Shown piece after piece: positions 17,178 through 25,103 of a stretch of 42,688 nucleotides of DNA. The notes under the pieces were generated by a model that was given only the letters and a program-made list of their open reading frames with translations, did not search any database and was not told the origin of the DNA. Origin of the DNA: Eubacteriales Family XIII. Incertae Sedis bacterium (GTDB taxonomy: Bacteria; Bacillota; Clostridia; Peptostreptococcales; Anaerovoracaceae); contig JAISAW010000146.1 in assembly GCA_031266515.1 (NCBI GenBank), positions 1-42,688 on the forward strand, given 5' to 3'. Both the position numbers and the translations under genes were made by a program. Numbering within the stretch: position 1 is the first letter of the stretch; each line of letters begins with the position of its first letter.

Positions 17178-19040
17178 ATGACAATCAAGGACATTGCGGA
17201 GCTGGCAGGCGTTTCCGTCTCGACCGTATCCAAGATCATAAACGGGAAAGACCAGAATATTAAGAAACAGACGCGGGAACGGGTACTTGACATCGTCAAG
17301 CGTTATAACTACACACCTTACGCGTTCATTAAAAATATGGAACGCGGCAGAAGCTTTTTGCTGGGCTTGATATTAGACGCAGGCGACGCCGACGGCGCAT
17401 TCACGAACCGTTTCATCAAGACCGCGAACACGCACGGTTATCAGGTTGCCTTGTGCAGAAACGAAACACCGGAGGACGAACTTAAACATATAGCTTCGCT
17501 TTGCAAAAACGGGGTTGACGGCGTCGCGTGGCGGCCGTTTTCGGACGACAGCCGCGCACATGAAGCACATTTTCGGAAGAACCGGATTGTCTGCGCCACG
17601 CTGCCTGCCCCCGGCGAGGATGGCGGCATCGATTACGCAGATGCAGGATTTACGGCCGCGCAACTATTGGTCGAACAGAAGCACACAGGAATTGGTTATA
17701 TCGGGGATGAAAGCCGCTATTCGGAGCTTTATCTGCAAGGCATCCGGCGATACCTGTTCGAGAGCAATATCCCTTTCCGGGAAGATGAGCAGGTTTATCC
17801 GATGCAAGCAAACCTCTTCGGTTGGATCCAGCAGGCAAAACTGACAGCACTTATCTGCGCTTCGGAAGCGGCCGCATTGCGGATATACGATATGGCAAGG
17901 ATACAGCACTGTCAAATACCGGAGGAATTGTCCATCGTCTGCATAACCGGCAAAAACGCCGGAGAAACCCTCTATCCCGGCGTGACAAATCTGGCGGTTC
18001 CCTATGGCGCTTACGGACAGTATATTGCGGAAAAACTTATCGCACAAATCGAGGCAACCGGGGAACCGGCCTGTGCTTTCGTGTGCGAACCGCTCCGCCG
18101 CGACGGAAACTCCGTCGCCCCGCCAAAGTCCCCGGACAAAAATATCCTCGTCGTCGGCAGCATCAATATTGACGTTATGGTTCAAGTGACGTCTCCGCCG
18201 CAGATGGGTGCGGTTATCACTGCGGAGCATTGCGTATCGTTGCCTGGCGGCAAGGGGATGAACCAATCCGTCGCGGTCGCGAAATTGGGCGCAAGTTCGG
18301 CCTTGATCGGCAAGGTAGGACGGGATTATGACAGCATTCAAGTCTATGACTGCCTGCATGAGCACGGCGTAAACACACGCGGCGTTTCGGCCGACCGGAA
18401 ACGCGATACAGGGAAGGCGTATATATACGTTCAAAGAGATGGGGAGAGTTCCATCGTCATCTATCCCGGCGCGAACTATCTGCTGACCACGCATGATATT
18501 GAAGCACAAAAAGAATTGTTTGGGAACGCACGTTTTTGTCTGTTACAGACCGAAATCCCGATGGACGCCGTTTGCTTCGCGGCAGAACTGGCGAAGGCAG
18601 AGGGGGCGCTTACAATGCTGAAACCCTCAATGGCCGAGGCGTTGCCGGACGAATTATACCGCAAAATCGACTATTTCATGCCGAACGCACAGGAAGCCAG
18701 CCTGCTGTCGGGCGAGGCCGAACCCGAAAAACAGGCGGCATTCTTTCTGAAGAAAGGCGTTGGGGCCGTCGTCATAACGTTGGGGCACGTGGGCTGTTAT
18801 TGGCGGAGCTCCGGCAGCGACGGGCGGTACTTTCCTGCTTATGAGTTTAAGGCGGTGGATACGACAGGTGGCGCGGACGCTTTTATTGCGGCGTTCGCGG
18901 TAAAACTGGCAGACGGCGAGACGGCAGAACGCGCCATCGAGTACGCAATGTGCGCAGCAGGCTTTGCTGTTTCACGTCAGGGTACGGTGCCGGCAATGAT
19001 AGACAAAACCACGTTGGAACTGTATATGCGGAACGCCTGA
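17178..19040 (+). CDS. LacI-family regulator fused to a ribokinase-like (PfkB) domain
   Basis: A 620-aa fusion. Residues 1-50 are a LacI helix-turn-helix (IKDIAELAGVSVSTVSKIIN). Residues 60-305 are a periplasmic-binding-like ligand domain. Residues 321-618 are a ribokinase-type PfkB domain (VVGSINIDVMV, PGGKGMNQSVAVAKLGA). The PfkB signature reads DTTGGADAF where DTTGAGD or DTTAAGD is usual: the catalytic Asp567 stays but the Gly before it is Ala. The NPAPA-like loop is LKPSMA. The kinase domain may therefore bind ribose or a nucleoside more than phosphorylate it. The gene converges on an rbsK-nucleoside hydrolase-ECF operon that it probably controls. It starts 17 bp after argF but uses mostly CGN arginine codons, unlike argF. 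Confidence 0.88.
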   Translation: MTIKDIAELAGVSVSTVSKIINGKDQNIKKQTRERVLDIVKRYNYTPYAFIKNMERGRSFLLGLILDAGDADGAFTNRFIKTANTHGYQVALCRNETPEDELKHIASLCKNGVDGVAWRPFSDDSRAHEAHFRKNRIVCATLPAPGEDGGIDYADAGFTAAQLLVEQKHTGIGYIGDESRYSELYLQGIRRYLFESNIPFREDEQVYPMQANLFGWIQQAKLTALICASEAAALRIYDMARIQHCQIPEELSIVCITGKNAGETLYPGVTNLAVPYGAYGQYIAEKLIAQIEATGEPACAFVCEPLRRDGNSVAPPKSPDKNILVVGSINIDVMVQVTSPPQMGAVITAEHCVSLPGGKGMNQSVAVAKLGASSALIGKVGRDYDSIQVYDCLHEHGVNTRGVSADRKRDTGKAYIYVQRDGESSIVIYPGANYLLTTHDIEAQKELFGNARFCLLQTEIPMDAVCFAAELAKAEGALTMLKPSMAEALPDELYRKIDYFMPNAQEASLLSGEAEPEKQAAFFLKKGVGAVVITLGHVGCYWRSSGSDGRYFPAYEFKAVDTTGGADAFIAAFAVKLADGETAERAIEYAMCAAGFAVSRQGTVPAMIDKTTLELYMRNA

Positions 19041-19056
19041 TTATTATTCCCCTTTA

Positions 19057-19156
19057 AGATTTGTCGAATTCACACGTACACCGGAGATTTGCAACCTGAG
19101 CCGCGCTTGCTGCGACTCAGCTTCGTCTCGCAGCTACACAATTGCTGGACAAATCT
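19057..19156. repeat. 100-bp inverted-repeat element between convergent genes
   Basis: AGATTTGTC at 19057-19065 and GACAAATCT at 19148-19156 form the ends. Inside is a strong hairpin, GCTGCGA (19109-19115) with TCGCAGC (19128-19134), and a competing CTGAG/CTCAG pair. It fills the gap between the regulator and the last ECF gene. It may be a bidirectional terminator, although no T-run follows, or a small mobile-element remnant. Confidence 0.45.
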
Positions 19157-19166
19157 GAGCCAAATC

Positions 19167-19988
19167 CTAAGCCTCCATCATGCAACGGATGACATCCGCT
19201 TCCGTCAGGCAGACCTCGCCAAGTCCCATACTTATTGCCAATTGCAACGCGTACGGCGGTTCCAAATGCGCTTTTTTCAGCATCTCTGCGTCAGAAAAAA
19301 CCTCTTTTGCGCCGCCGTCAAGCAATTTTTCTCCTTCGTTGAACACAATTATCCGCTCGAAACATTCCGCCACAAAATCCATATCATGGATGATCGTCAT
19401 GACCGATTTCCCCTCGTCCCTCAGGAGCCGGATCACACGTTTCACCTTCTCCCTGCCGACATAATCCTGCGAGATCGTCGGTTCGTCCAAGATGATGATA
19501 TCCGTGTCCATCGCCATGACGGACGCAATACACAGCAACTTCTTGTCCGAAAGCGCAAGGTCATGCGGATTCGTGTCCAACTTGTCCGAAAGTTCCATGA
19601 TGTCAAGCGCACGCATTACGCTCTTTCGCGCCGCACCCTCGCCCATGCCTATATTCAGAGGGCCGAACATCGCCTCATCCATGACAGTCTTCTTAAACAA
19701 CTGGTCGTTCGGGTTTTGAAACACGAGGCCGATATTCCGGGCGAGCCTCGCGGCTGTCGTCCGGCTCACATCCTCCCCCATGACAGTAACCGCCCCACGA
19801 TTTGCCGTCAGCAACCCTTTGAGGATGCGGACGAATGTCGTTTTCCCCGCGCCGTTTTGCCCGATTATGGCCGTCGGGCGCTTGTCGATCTCAAGGCTGA
19901 TATCGCGCAGTGCGTACTTTTTGTCCGGATTCGGCCGTTTTCTGTCGTCCGGTTCATATGAAAACCACAGGTTTTGTACAGAAATCAT
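19167..19988 (-). CDS. ECF transporter ATPase subunit, second copy (degenerate signature)
   Basis: An ABC ATPase of 273 aa, the A' partner in an energy-coupling factor module. Walker A is GQNGAGKTT (43-51), the Q-loop is QNPND, Walker B is IIILDEPT (164-171), and the switch His is in IIHDMDF. The ABC signature, normally LSGGQ, reads LSDKK (146-150). The D-loop is TISQD in place of TSGLD. One of the two composite ATP sites is thus expected to be altered, a feature also known in some other ECF ATPases. I take ATG 19988, which forms an ATGA overlap with the upstream ATPase, over a longer open frame. It is the last gene of the salvage operon. Confidence 0.85.
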   Translation of the reverse strand: MISVQNLWFSYEPDDRKRPNPDKKYALRDISLEIDKRPTAIIGQNGAGKTTFVRILKGLLTANRGAVTVMGEDVSRTTAARLARNIGLVFQNPNDQLFKKTVMDEAMFGPLNIGMGEGAARKSVMRALDIMELSDKLDTNPHDLALSDKKLLCIASVMAMDTDIIILDEPTISQDYVGREKVKRVIRLLRDEGKSVMTIIHDMDFVAECFERIIVFNEGEKLLDGGAKEVFSDAEMLKKAHLEPPYALQLAISMGLGEVCLTEADVIRCMMEA

Positions 19989-20821
19989 CGTCTCGCCCCC
20001 AGTACGCGCGCCGCGCCCGCCAGCGTGACGGGATAGTACGCGCCTTCCTTTTTGCCCAGAGCCTTGCAGATATTTGTGTAAACCGGCGCGCATACGCCCA
20101 ATTCCGACAGGTCGTCCCGCGAGAAAACCTTTGCAGGCGTGTCGAACGCCGCCCGCTTTCCATCCTTCATCACGAGTATTTTGTCGCAATATTGGGCTAC
20201 CTTTTCCATCTTGTGTTCCACGATGACCACCGTCATGCCTTCGGCGCTCAATTCGTCCATGGCGGAAAACACTTCTTCGGTCCCCTGCGGGTCCAACTGC
20301 GAAGTCGGTTCGTCAAGCACGATAATGCTCGGGCGCATGGCGATAATGCCTGCGATGGCCATACGTTGCATCTGCCCGCCGGACAAGCTGAACGGGTTTT
20401 GATTACGGAAGGGATAAATATTCAACAGATGCAACGCGCGGTCAACTTTCTCGATCATTTCCGCGCGCGACAAGCCCATGTTCTCAAGCCCGAACGCCAC
20501 TTCCTCGTAAACGGTCAGTTTTGCACCCGTCACCTGCGTGAAGGGATTCTGAAACACGATGCCCACCTTCAACGCCGCTTCGCTGACGGTTGCGTGTTTG
20601 ATTTCCAAGCCGTCAACGATGACCCTGCCGCCGTATGTACCCTTGTAAAAATGTGGAGTCAAACCGACCAATGCCTGACAGAGCGTGGACTTCCCGGACG
20701 AGTTTCGCCCTATAACACCGATTTTCTCCCCTTCCTCGACCTCAAAGGAGATTTCGTCCAAGGCGAGCTGTTTCATCGCGGGATATCTATACTTGAGATT
20801 TTCCACAATCACCTTTTTCAC
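19985..20821 (-). CDS. ECF transporter ATPase subunit (canonical)
   Basis: An ABC ATPase with all motifs intact: Walker A GRNSSGKST (38-46), Q-loop QNPFTQVTG, signature LSGGQMQR, Walker B IIVLDEPTSQLDP, and the His switch VIVEHKM. I choose GTG 20821 (278 aa), which overlaps the EcfT stop as GTGA, the same coupling seen at the gene's other end. An ATG at 20845 would add 8 residues (MARRGCFA) that fit the family poorly. With the degenerate partner it powers uptake through the T and S subunits. Confidence 0.88.
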   Translation of the reverse strand: MKKVIVENLKYRYPAMKQLALDEISFEVEEGEKIGVIGRNSSGKSTLCQALVGLTPHFYKGTYGGRVIVDGLEIKHATVSEAALKVGIVFQNPFTQVTGAKLTVYEEVAFGLENMGLSRAEMIEKVDRALHLLNIYPFRNQNPFSLSGGQMQRMAIAGIIAMRPSIIVLDEPTSQLDPQGTEEVFSAMDELSAEGMTVVIVEHKMEKVAQYCDKILVMKDGKRAAFDTPAKVFSRDDLSELGVCAPVYTNICKALGKKEGAYYPVTLAGAARVLGARR

Positions 20822-21594
20822 AGCAAAACACCCCCTGCGCGCCAAGCCACCGCCGAAACGGCTAACAGGACAAACAGGACTCTGTAGGCCATGGCATGGC
20901 GAAAATTTACAGCTTCGTTCAAGAATGATTTCTTGTTCTTCGCATCAAATGCCCGCACTTCCAGAGCCATTGCGCGTTCTTTCGTATTCATAAACGAATT
21001 GAGCACAACCGGGCCCAGCAGCGGCAAAAAAGCCTTTATACGTACGGGCAACGAGCCTTTTGTTTCAACGCCCCGGGCACGTTGGGCATCGGTGATGACA
21101 TCGATGGCGCCGGCCATATGCGGCACAATCTGAAAGATCGACATGATCACATAGCCGATGCGCGGGGAGAACCCGGCGCGGATCAGATCCTCGACGAGAT
21201 CCGAGGGTTTCGTCGTCAGGATGAGAATCAGAAAAGCGGCAACCATATCTGTCATGCGCATGATGATTTTAACGCCATTTATCATTCCTTCCGCGTAAAA
21301 ATGTATGCCGGAAATGGAAAATACGACCGTGGCGTTGTTGATGTTCGCCAACGCCTGTATCAGAAAGATCGTAATCATAATCAGAAACAGGCAGGCAAAG
21401 ACTGTGATTGCGTTTCTCAGCACTTTCCCGACCGCGAGAAGGATAAGGCTTACGGCAGCACATACAATGCTCACAGTCAAATCCTTCATCACGAACGGGA
21501 CAATGATGGCCGCAAAGATATAAAACAGCTTCGTGATCGGGTCTACCCGATGGATGAACGAATCACGTTCTACGTACAGGCTCAGCGATTTCAT
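20818..21594 (-). CDS. ECF transporter transmembrane subunit EcfT
   Basis: A membrane protein of 258 aa with about five or six hydrophobic segments. The EcfT coupling motif is visible as DAQRARGVETKGS (ARG box), which docks onto the two ATPases. The N-terminus (YVERDSFIHRVDPITKLF) is the usual family start. It lies 46 bp after the S-component gene and overlaps the first ATPase by 4 bp. Since the four ECF genes are together, this is probably a dedicated (group I) transporter. Confidence 0.88.
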   Translation of the reverse strand: MKSLSLYVERDSFIHRVDPITKLFYIFAAIIVPFVMKDLTVSIVCAAVSLILLAVGKVLRNAITVFACLFLIMITIFLIQALANINNATVVFSISGIHFYAEGMINGVKIIMRMTDMVAAFLILILTTKPSDLVEDLIRAGFSPRIGYVIMSIFQIVPHMAGAIDVITDAQRARGVETKGSLPVRIKAFLPLLGPVVLNSFMNTKERAMALEVRAFDAKNKKSFLNEAVNFRHAMAYRVLFVLLAVSAVAWRAGGVLL

Positions 21595-21640
21595 GATAAC
21601 CTTCCTGCTTCACGGGCGATTTGCAGACATCATTATGCGG

Positions 21641-22246
21641 TTAGAATTCCTCAACATCCGTATTCGTCTTATACAGTTGCAACAGATTTTTTGGCAAAGC
21701 CTTAAACAGGCCCCAGGCGATAATCACCGAAGCGATACTGTCGGGTATGCCTATGATGAGCGAATCTATGGTAGAAGCAAGCAGTACGGAATGCGTTTTC
21801 GCCAGAATAATGCCGTATGCCGCGTCGCCCCAGACATTGCCTGTCATTCCTTCCCAGAAGATGATGTTGATTGGCACGGATACGATGGTCGAGATGACGC
21901 ACATCACAAGCGCCAACACTATCACCCGCCAAAAGCTTTTCGTCCAACCGTAGTGCGCCATGACGCCTACGGTAACGCCCATCGCGACACTTGTGAGCGC
22001 GTAGGGAATGGATATCGGATCCTGGAACCCATAGATGACGTTATTCACCGCGCCTGCGATCGCGCCGATCCACGGTCCTGCAAGCATACTCGCCAGGATC
22101 GTGCCGATGGAATCCATCCATAAAGGCAGCTTCAACAGGCTCACCACCAATTTCCCGACAAAGTTAATACCTATTGCGGCGGGAATCAGTGCCAGCGATG
22201 CGGTCGTAAACCGCGGGGAAAAGGGGCTTTTCTTTTTTTCATGCAT
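21641..22246 (-). CDS. ECF transporter substrate-binding S component (likely nucleoside/ribose)
   Basis: A 201-aa membrane protein with about six hydrophobic segments and a short basic N-terminus (MHEKKKSPFSPRF). The block 'LWMDSIGTILASMLAGPW' followed by IGAIAGAVNNVIYG is typical of S components that bind small organic ligands. The sequence alone does not fix the ligand. Between a nucleoside hydrolase with ribokinase and the EcfT/A/A' genes, a nucleoside (or free ribose) is the best inference. Confidence 0.8.
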   Translation of the reverse strand: MHEKKKSPFSPRFTTASLALIPAAIGINFVGKLVVSLLKLPLWMDSIGTILASMLAGPWIGAIAGAVNNVIYGFQDPISIPYALTSVAMGVTVGVMAHYGWTKSFWRVIVLALVMCVISTIVSVPINIIFWEGMTGNVWGDAAYGIILAKTHSVLLASTIDSLIIGIPDSIASVIIAWGLFKALPKNLLQLYKTNTDVEEF

Positions 22247-22271
22247 CGTTATACCTCCATATCAATCCAAA

Positions 22272-23168
22272 TCAATACAAACGCTCTTTCACCAATTCAT
22301 AAAACTGTTCCTTATTCAATCCTTCTGCATACGCATAGAAAAAATCCCGCTCGGATTCCGGTTCAATTTCATATATATCCGTTTTGGACACGATGCTCCC
22401 CCGCGTCAAGGCACCGGACAGCTCGATCGTGTAATCGCCGCGACGCAGCCGCGCGACAGAGGGGTCAATGAGGTACGCAATCGGCAGCGCATCATGAAGC
22501 ATCAGTTTCCAACCCGTCGTTTCGCAATAAATTTTCGCGCCGCTACGCCAGTACGCCATACATTCGTTATCCGGAGGGCAGAGTTGTTCCAAAAATTCCG
22601 GCGTTACAAGCAGATGCTTCGTGACATCCAAGCCAAACATTTCAAGCCGCCCTGCGCCGTCCATTACAAGCCTTGCTGCCTCCGGGTCGCATTGCATATT
22701 CCACTCTGTCCCACCGCCCGCAAAATCCCCGCCCATAGCGACGACTCGAACACTCTTCATGATGTCGGGTGCCCTATAGAACGCCATGCCGAGATTTGTC
22801 ATTGGCCCCATCTCCACGATCGTCACATCCTGATACTCCGCCGCCGTCCGTATTATGAAGCCCACTGCGTCGTTTTCATCGCCTTCCGGCACACCTCGGT
22901 CATCCGGCAAAATTGCATATTGCACCGGCGATTCCTCATAAGGCAACCTTTCAATCAGCGGCCGGCCATAACCGCAGTGTACAGGGATATCGTTCCTGCC
23001 ATACCTGCGCAGCAAATCCAGAACCATCGCAGCGCGCTTCCGCGTATTGTGAAGCACCGTCGTAATTCCCAAAATCTCCAGCTCCGGGGAATGCAAGGAC
23101 ATGATGAGCGCCGCGGCGTCGTCCGCATCATCGCCCAAATCCGTGTCGATCAGAATTTTCGTCTTCAT
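22272..23168 (-). CDS. nucleoside hydrolase, IUNH family
   Basis: It hydrolyses the N-glycosidic bond of ribonucleosides to free base and ribose. The calcium-binding N-terminal motif is 'DTDLGDDADDAAAL' (residues 8-21), a variant of the classical DTDPGxDD also seen in other clostridial members. The second metal/active-site region is 'MLHDALPIAYLIDP' near residue 230, with the His-Asp pair. Length is 298 aa and there is no signal peptide, so it acts on imported nucleosides. It follows rbsK by 9 bp; together they convert nucleoside to base plus ribose-5-phosphate. Base preference cannot be read from the sequence. Confidence 0.9.
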   Translation of the reverse strand: MKTKILIDTDLGDDADDAAALIMSLHSPELEILGITTVLHNTRKRAAMVLDLLRRYGRNDIPVHCGYGRPLIERLPYEESPVQYAILPDDRGVPEGDENDAVGFIIRTAAEYQDVTIVEMGPMTNLGMAFYRAPDIMKSVRVVAMGGDFAGGGTEWNMQCDPEAARLVMDGAGRLEMFGLDVTKHLLVTPEFLEQLCPPDNECMAYWRSGAKIYCETTGWKLMLHDALPIAYLIDPSVARLRRGDYTIELSGALTRGSIVSKTDIYEIEPESERDFFYAYAEGLNKEQFYELVKERLY

Positions 23169-23177
23169 GATTTTGCC

Positions 23178-24104
23178 TCATTTCTCATTCCATATCTCCG
23201 AAATTTCGTCGACTTCCTCCCGCGCAGGCATCGAGTTTTGGGTACCTGCACGCGTTACGGCTATCGACGCCGCGCGATTGGCAAAGGCGATTGCCCGCGC
23301 CTCGTCCATGCCCTCTGACAGTGCCACGGCAAAAGCGCCGTTGAAACAATCGCCCGCCGCCGTCGTATCGACCGCCCGCACTTCCCGAGCGGGGAAATAC
23401 GTGCAGGTACCGTCCGCCGACAGAAGTGCGCCCTTTCCCCCCAACGTGACAACGACCTTTCCTGCGCCTTTGCCGTTCAGGATGCAGGCGGCTTCTTCCG
23501 GCCGCATCGCCGCGTCGCCGCCGGCAAGGGTTACAGCTTCGTGCTCGTTCGGCGTCAAGTAGTCCACCAGTCGCAATATGTCTTCAGGAATGAATGTCGG
23601 CGCAGGCGCCGGGTTCAGAATGACCGTCTTCCCCATCGTCTTCGCCAATCGAATCGTGTTATAAACCGTGCTTTGTGGAATTTCCATTTGCAACAACACA
23701 TAATCGCAGTGCGCGATCATATCCTCATGTAACTGTATACGGGCGGTATCGCAGGTGTGATTGGCACCAGGCACAACGACGATACTGTTGCCGCCGCCAT
23801 CATCGACATAAATGACCGCAAGCCCCGTCGTCACGCCAATGACGCGGGAAATGCCGCTTTCGTCAACATTCATGGCTTTCAGCTCGTTTGAGAGTTTTGC
23901 TCCAAAAGCGTCGTCCCCGACGCAACCTATCATTGCTGTATCTCCACCCAGTTTCGCAACGGCGGCGGCTTGGTTGGCACCTTTCCCGCCCGGAAGATAC
24001 GTCAAGCCCCCGCCGTAAACCGTCTCCCCGGGAAGTGGCATGGATTTCACCCGAACCACCATGTCCATGTTCAAGCTGCCTACGACCAATATTTTTTTCC
24101 TCAT
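23178..24104 (-). CDS. rbsK: ribokinase
   Basis: It phosphorylates ribose to ribose-5-phosphate. PfkB landmarks are intact: VVGSLNMDMVVRV, PGGKGANQAAAVAKLGG, ILNPAPAPT, TLGGKGAL and DTTAAGDCFNGAFA with the catalytic Asp. It is 308 aa long, normal for RbsK. It is first in the nucleoside-salvage operon, downstream of a perfect promoter. It differs from the kinase domain of the neighbouring fusion regulator, which has lost the usual AAGD/GAGD motif. Arginine codons are nearly all CGN. Confidence 0.93.
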   Translation of the reverse strand: MRKKILVVGSLNMDMVVRVKSMPLPGETVYGGGLTYLPGGKGANQAAAVAKLGGDTAMIGCVGDDAFGAKLSNELKAMNVDESGISRVIGVTTGLAVIYVDDGGGNSIVVVPGANHTCDTARIQLHEDMIAHCDYVLLQMEIPQSTVYNTIRLAKTMGKTVILNPAPAPTFIPEDILRLVDYLTPNEHEAVTLAGGDAAMRPEEAACILNGKGAGKVVVTLGGKGALLSADGTCTYFPAREVRAVDTTAAGDCFNGAFAVALSEGMDEARAIAFANRAASIAVTRAGTQNSMPAREEVDEISEIWNEK

Positions 24105-24164
24105 GTATGCATTCCTTGCAACATTATGTACGAAACAATTTTCTTAAACTATTTTCCTAAAGAA

Positions 24165-24193
24165 ATTATAGCTATGGACTTTATCTCTGTCAA
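24165..24193 (-). promoter_or_regulatory. consensus sigma-A promoter of the salvage operon
   Basis: On the minus strand TTGACA (24193-24188) and TATAAT (24170-24165) are perfect hexamers with a 17-bp spacer. An imperfect dyad, TTTCTT ... AAGAAA (about 24140-24165 on the plus strand), lies just downstream of the -10 and could be a repressor operator. The rbsK start codon is about 55 bp downstream of the expected start point. Such a strong promoter would need repression, presumably by the LacI-ribokinase fusion. Confidence 0.7.
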
Positions 24194-24373
24194 GAATTAT
24201 TTGCAAAAATCCCCCATCCAGGCGGACGAGGGGTTGCTGGTCAACAGGTTCGAAGCACTGAGTGATATCGGTCTCTATCGCTTTACCCTATGACAACAAG
24301 AATTCCTCATGGTCATTGGGCTTCACCCTGTTTTTACGCCGCTTATCCGCTCGGCCATGCTTATACTTCTGAT

Positions 24374-24423
24374 TTATAAAATGCTGGAACATGGTATTTG
24401 AGACCAGGTTTCAGCACTTTATA
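24374..24423 (+). repeat. 50-bp hairpin repeat, copy 1
   Basis: It starts TTATAAAATGCTGGAAC and ends in a TTTCAGCA-containing arm. The outer stem TGCTGGAAC pairs with GTTTCAGCA (one G-U). The inner stem TGGT pairs with ACCA around a loop ATTTGAG. About 40 of 50 positions match copy 2, 106 bp downstream. Confidence 0.6.
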
Positions 24424-24479
24424 TTATTCAGTATTGGTTGTTAATGTTGATATTTCAATAAATATGATTTTTGACAAAT

Positions 24480-24529
24480 TTATAATATGCTGAAACGTGG
24501 TGTCTGAGGCCGGGTTTCAGCATATTAAA
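24480..24529 (+). repeat. 50-bp hairpin repeat, copy 2
   Basis: It starts TTATAATATGCTGAAAC. The outer stem is perfect (TATGCTGAAAC with GTTTCAGCATA). The inner stem TGGT faces GCCG through two G-C pairs and two G-U pairs around GTCTGAG. Differences from copy 1 preserve pairing if the plus strand is the RNA; on the minus strand they would be A-C mismatches. Confidence 0.6.
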
Positions 24530-24578
24530 CACAACAATCTCCGTCCCTTTTGTGTTGGGAAGCGGGGGGATGGATGGG

Positions 24579-25076
24579 TCACCCGCCCTTTTCGTCTTTG
24601 AGCAAATCCCTGATTTCGGCGAGCAGCTCTGTCTCTGTCGGAGGCGGTGGTTCGGGGTCTTCCTTTTCCTTGTTTAGGTTGAAGGCTTTGTTGGATATCT
24701 TGACTACCGTGAAAATGGCAAGTGCTATGATGAAGAAGTTGAGGATTGCCTGGATGAAGGTGCCGTAACGAAGCACGTCAGTCGCCTCGGGCCCGAATTT
24801 CCATCCGAGCGAAGAGAAATCCTTTCCGGACGTGATAGCGCCGATAAGCGGCATTATGATATCGTTCACAAATGAGTTCACGATTGTGCTGAATGCAGCG
24901 CCTATCACTATACCTATGGCCATGTCCACGACATTGCCCCTGAGCGCGAATTCCTTGAATTCGTGTATGAACCCTTTGTTTTTTTTCATAGCCTCCCCTA
25001 CTATGCTTCCTGCTTTGTCTATGTGCTCCGTCAGCACTTTCTTTTTCATGGCTTCCGTATCTAAATTCAAATCCAT
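24579..25076 (-). CDS. mscL: large-conductance mechanosensitive channel
   Basis: MscL is a pentameric pore that opens under membrane tension and releases solutes after hypo-osmotic shock. The family N-terminus FIHEFKEFALRGNVVDMAIGIVIG is followed by TM1 (AAFSTIVNSFVNDIIMPLIG), TM2 (IQAILNFFIIALAIFTVVKI), and the cytoplasmic helix ending in TELLAEIRDLLKDE. Residues 1-29 of the long frame (MDLNLDTEAMKKKV...) exceed the usual family start. An ATG at 24989 with GGGGAGG just upstream would give the ordinary 136-aa protein. The start is therefore unresolved. It follows the Big2-domain gene by 27 bp. Confidence 0.9.
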   Translation of the reverse strand: MDLNLDTEAMKKKVLTEHIDKAGSIVGEAMKKNKGFIHEFKEFALRGNVVDMAIGIVIGAAFSTIVNSFVNDIIMPLIGAITSGKDFSSLGWKFGPEATDVLRYGTFIQAILNFFIIALAIFTVVKISNKAFNLNKEKEDPEPPPPTETELLAEIRDLLKDEKGG

Positions 25077-25103
25077 ATATCGTTTTCTCTCAGCGACTTG
25101 GCG

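Larger units (their letters stand above)
24194..24578. other. gene-poor gap between salvage promoter and mscL
   Basis: No convincing gene. A 39-codon plus-strand frame (24174-24293, starting MDFISVKNYL) overlaps the salvage promoter. It is not recognised and may be a gene remnant or chance. AT-rich sequence follows, containing two related 50-bp hairpin repeats at 24374 and 24480. Confidence 0.4.

Noticed and set aside
24174-24293. Small gene of 39 codons
   Set aside because: No recognised family, no clear ribosome site, and it overlaps the salvage-operon promoter; noted only as a possible remnant.
24374-24529. CRISPR-like repeats
   Set aside because: Only two copies, imperfect, with a 56-bp separation and no cas genes.
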